DNA of 14,215 nucleotides, taken from the NCBI GenBank assembly GCA_946011705.1, contig CAMGCA010000018.1, forward strand, positions 1 to 14,215. The letters run 5' to 3'. How positions within the stretch are numbered: position 1 is the first letter of the stretch; every line of letters begins with the position of its first letter. The translations under genes were made by a program, and so were the position numbers. This DNA is from an uncultured Clostridia bacterium. Its GTDB lineage: Bacteria; Bacillota; Clostridia; Oscillospirales; Oscillospiraceae. This document shows positions 13,290-14,215 of this stretch, one piece after another. Below the pieces are notes generated by a model, which saw only the letters and a program-made list of their open reading frames with translations, was not told the origin of the DNA and did no database searches.

Positions 13290-14215
13290 TTACACCCCGA
13301 ACAGTTCTTCGATTCCGTGCTGATCCAGCTTGGAGCCGATGACGCACAGCTTGCCGGTGATGTCGGCGGAGCCGGTGCGGACATTGTACTCTTCGGGCAC
13401 ATAGTCAAAGTGAATCCAGCTGCCGTCCGCAGCGGGCAGAATGCCCTTGGCCCGGAGAATCATGCCGTACTTGCCGGAATCCAGCGCGTGCAGGGCGTTT
13501 TCAATGGTGGCTTTGTCAAACTTCTTGGCAGTCTCCACGCCCCAGGAGGTGAACACCTCGTCGGCGTCGTGGTCGTGGTGATGATGGTGATGCTCATGAT
13601 CATGATCGTGGCAGCCGCAGGTGCAGTGCTCGTCATGCTCATGCTCCTCATGGTGATGATGATGGTGCTCGTGGTCTTCGTCGTCCTCGTCGTGATGGTG
13701 ATGATGGTCGTGATCGTGACCGCAGCAGCAATCGTCGTCATCCTCGTCGTGGTCGTGATGATGGTGGTGATGCTCATGCTCCTGCACCAGCTGGGCAAGC
13801 TCGTTTGCCAGGGTGGACTGGCCCTCCATGGCGGCGGTGAGCTGCTCGCCGGTGAGCTGACCCCAGGGGGTGGTGACGATGACGGCCTTGTCGTTGTGCT
13901 CCCGCAGCAGGGCGACGGCAGCGTCCAGCTTGGCCTGGGGGATGGAGTCGGTGCGGGACAGGATGATGGTGGAGGCGGTCTCGATCTGGTTGTTGTAGAA
14001 CTCGCCGAAGTTCTTCATATACACCTTAACCTTGCCGGCGTCCACCACGGCCACGGTGTAGCCCAGCGTGACCTCAGCGTTCATGACCTTCTTCACCGCG
14101 CCGATGACGTCGGACAGCTTGCCCACGCCGGAGGGCTCGATGAGGATGCGGTCGGGGTTATATTCCGCGATGACCTTGGTCAGAGCCTTGCCGAAGTCGC
14201 CCCCCAGAGAGCAGC
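13290..14215 (-). CDS. CobW-family GTP-binding metallochaperone with long His-rich insert, 5' end missing
   Basis: Partial: the N-terminus with Walker A lies beyond the right edge; 307 codons plus the stop are visible. The first visible residues read CSLGGDF, the end of the canonical (C)xCC-S-L-xx-DF metal-binding motif. ILIEPSGVGKLSDV follows (Walker B region and switch) and then LSRTD in the position of NKxD. After about 140 further residues comes a 75-residue insert (see 13557-13781). It is followed by a normal CobW_C domain (from VFTSWGVETAKKF, with RAKGILPAADGSWIHFDYV). COG0523 proteins use GTP hydrolysis to deliver zinc, cobalt or iron to client proteins in the cytoplasm. His-rich loops are typical of zinc and nickel members. 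The substrate metal is unproven. It is the first visible gene of a two-gene unit with the CobW-YcgQ fusion. Confidence 0.9.
   Translation of the reverse strand, partial: CSLGGDFGKALTKVIAEYNPDRILIEPSGVGKLSDVIGAVKKVMNAEVTLGYTVAVVDAGKVKVYMKNFGEFYNNQIETASTIILSRTDSIPQAKLDAAVALLREHNDKAVIVTTPWGQLTGEQLTAAMEGQSTLANELAQLVQEHEHHHHHHDHDEDDDDCCCGHDHDHHHHHDEDDEDHEHHHHHHEEHEHDEHCTCGCHDHDHEHHHHHHDHDADEVFTSWGVETAKKFDKATIENALHALDSGKYGMILRAKGILPAADGSWIHFDYVPEEYNVRTGSADITGKLCVIGSKLDQHGIEELFGV
13557..13781 (-). other. His/Asp/Glu/Cys-rich metal-binding segment inside the CobW gene
   Basis: 75 codons with about 35 histidines, in four runs of five or six, separated by acidic stretches and two cysteine clusters (CCCG and CTCGC). 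The DNA is a GTGATGATG-like low-complexity tract, which favours slippage and copy-number variation. It interrupts the link between the GTPase and CobW_C domains. It is likely a metal store or sensor. Confidence 0.9.

Noticed and set aside
13557..13781. Regular short repeats that could resemble a CRISPR array or tandem satellite
   Set aside because: The repeats are in-frame His/Asp/Glu codons inside a CobW gene, with no spacers or uniform repeat units.

Overview
The window reads as chromosomal DNA from an endospore-forming, GC-rich member of the Clostridia, probably of the Oscillospiraceae/Oscillospirales type. The reasons are the spoIIGA-sigE sporulation pair, AGGAGG-type ribosome binding sites, consensus sigma-A promoters (TTGACx-17-TATAAT), a CIRCE-controlled clpB, Rex, and a DUF951 protein. 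Coding DNA is GC-rich with strong third-position G/C, while the promoter regions are AT-rich. No phage genes, transposases, tRNA, rRNA or CRISPR array were seen.

Left part (1-4450). A truncated lipoprotein substrate-binding gene runs off the left edge on the minus strand. An 816-base intergenic region separates it from clpB on the plus strand. That region holds a GC-rich, heavily structured block (about 640-955) made of a roughly 88-base unit repeated with a 101-base period, beside a 19-bp hairpin. A plausible minus-strand promoter faces into the block, so it may be a transcribed structured RNA or a dispersed repeat. clpB has its own promoter and a perfect CIRCE operator. It ends at a terminator shared with a convergent small RluA-type pseudouridine synthase.

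Middle part (4450-8330, plus strand). Here lie an ABC half-transporter, a DUF975 membrane protein and a Gpi18-like GT-C mannosyltransferase. The last two probably form one transcript, which ends at a hairpin shared with the convergent rex gene.

Right part (8324-14215, minus strand). In transcription order the genes are: a His-rich CobW-family GTPase (5' end off the window), a second CobW-like GTPase fused to a YcgQ/DUF1980-type domain, a MITE-like palindromic intergenic repeat, rarA, a DUF951 protein with a terminator that includes its stop codon, spoIIGA, sigE (ATGA overlap) and rex. SpoIIGA is the membrane aspartic protease that activates pro-sigma-E. Rex senses the NADH/NAD+ ratio and has its own promoter with an inverted repeat.

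The most interesting content is the adjacent pair of divergent CobW GTPases. One carries a roughly 75-residue His/Asp/Glu/Cys metal-binding insert. The other has lost every cysteine of its GTPase part but has gained a YcgQ-like domain. Together they look like a metal (probably zinc) handling module. Next in interest are the two non-coding structured repeats. Functions are inferred from recognised motifs and family memory; no database search was possible.
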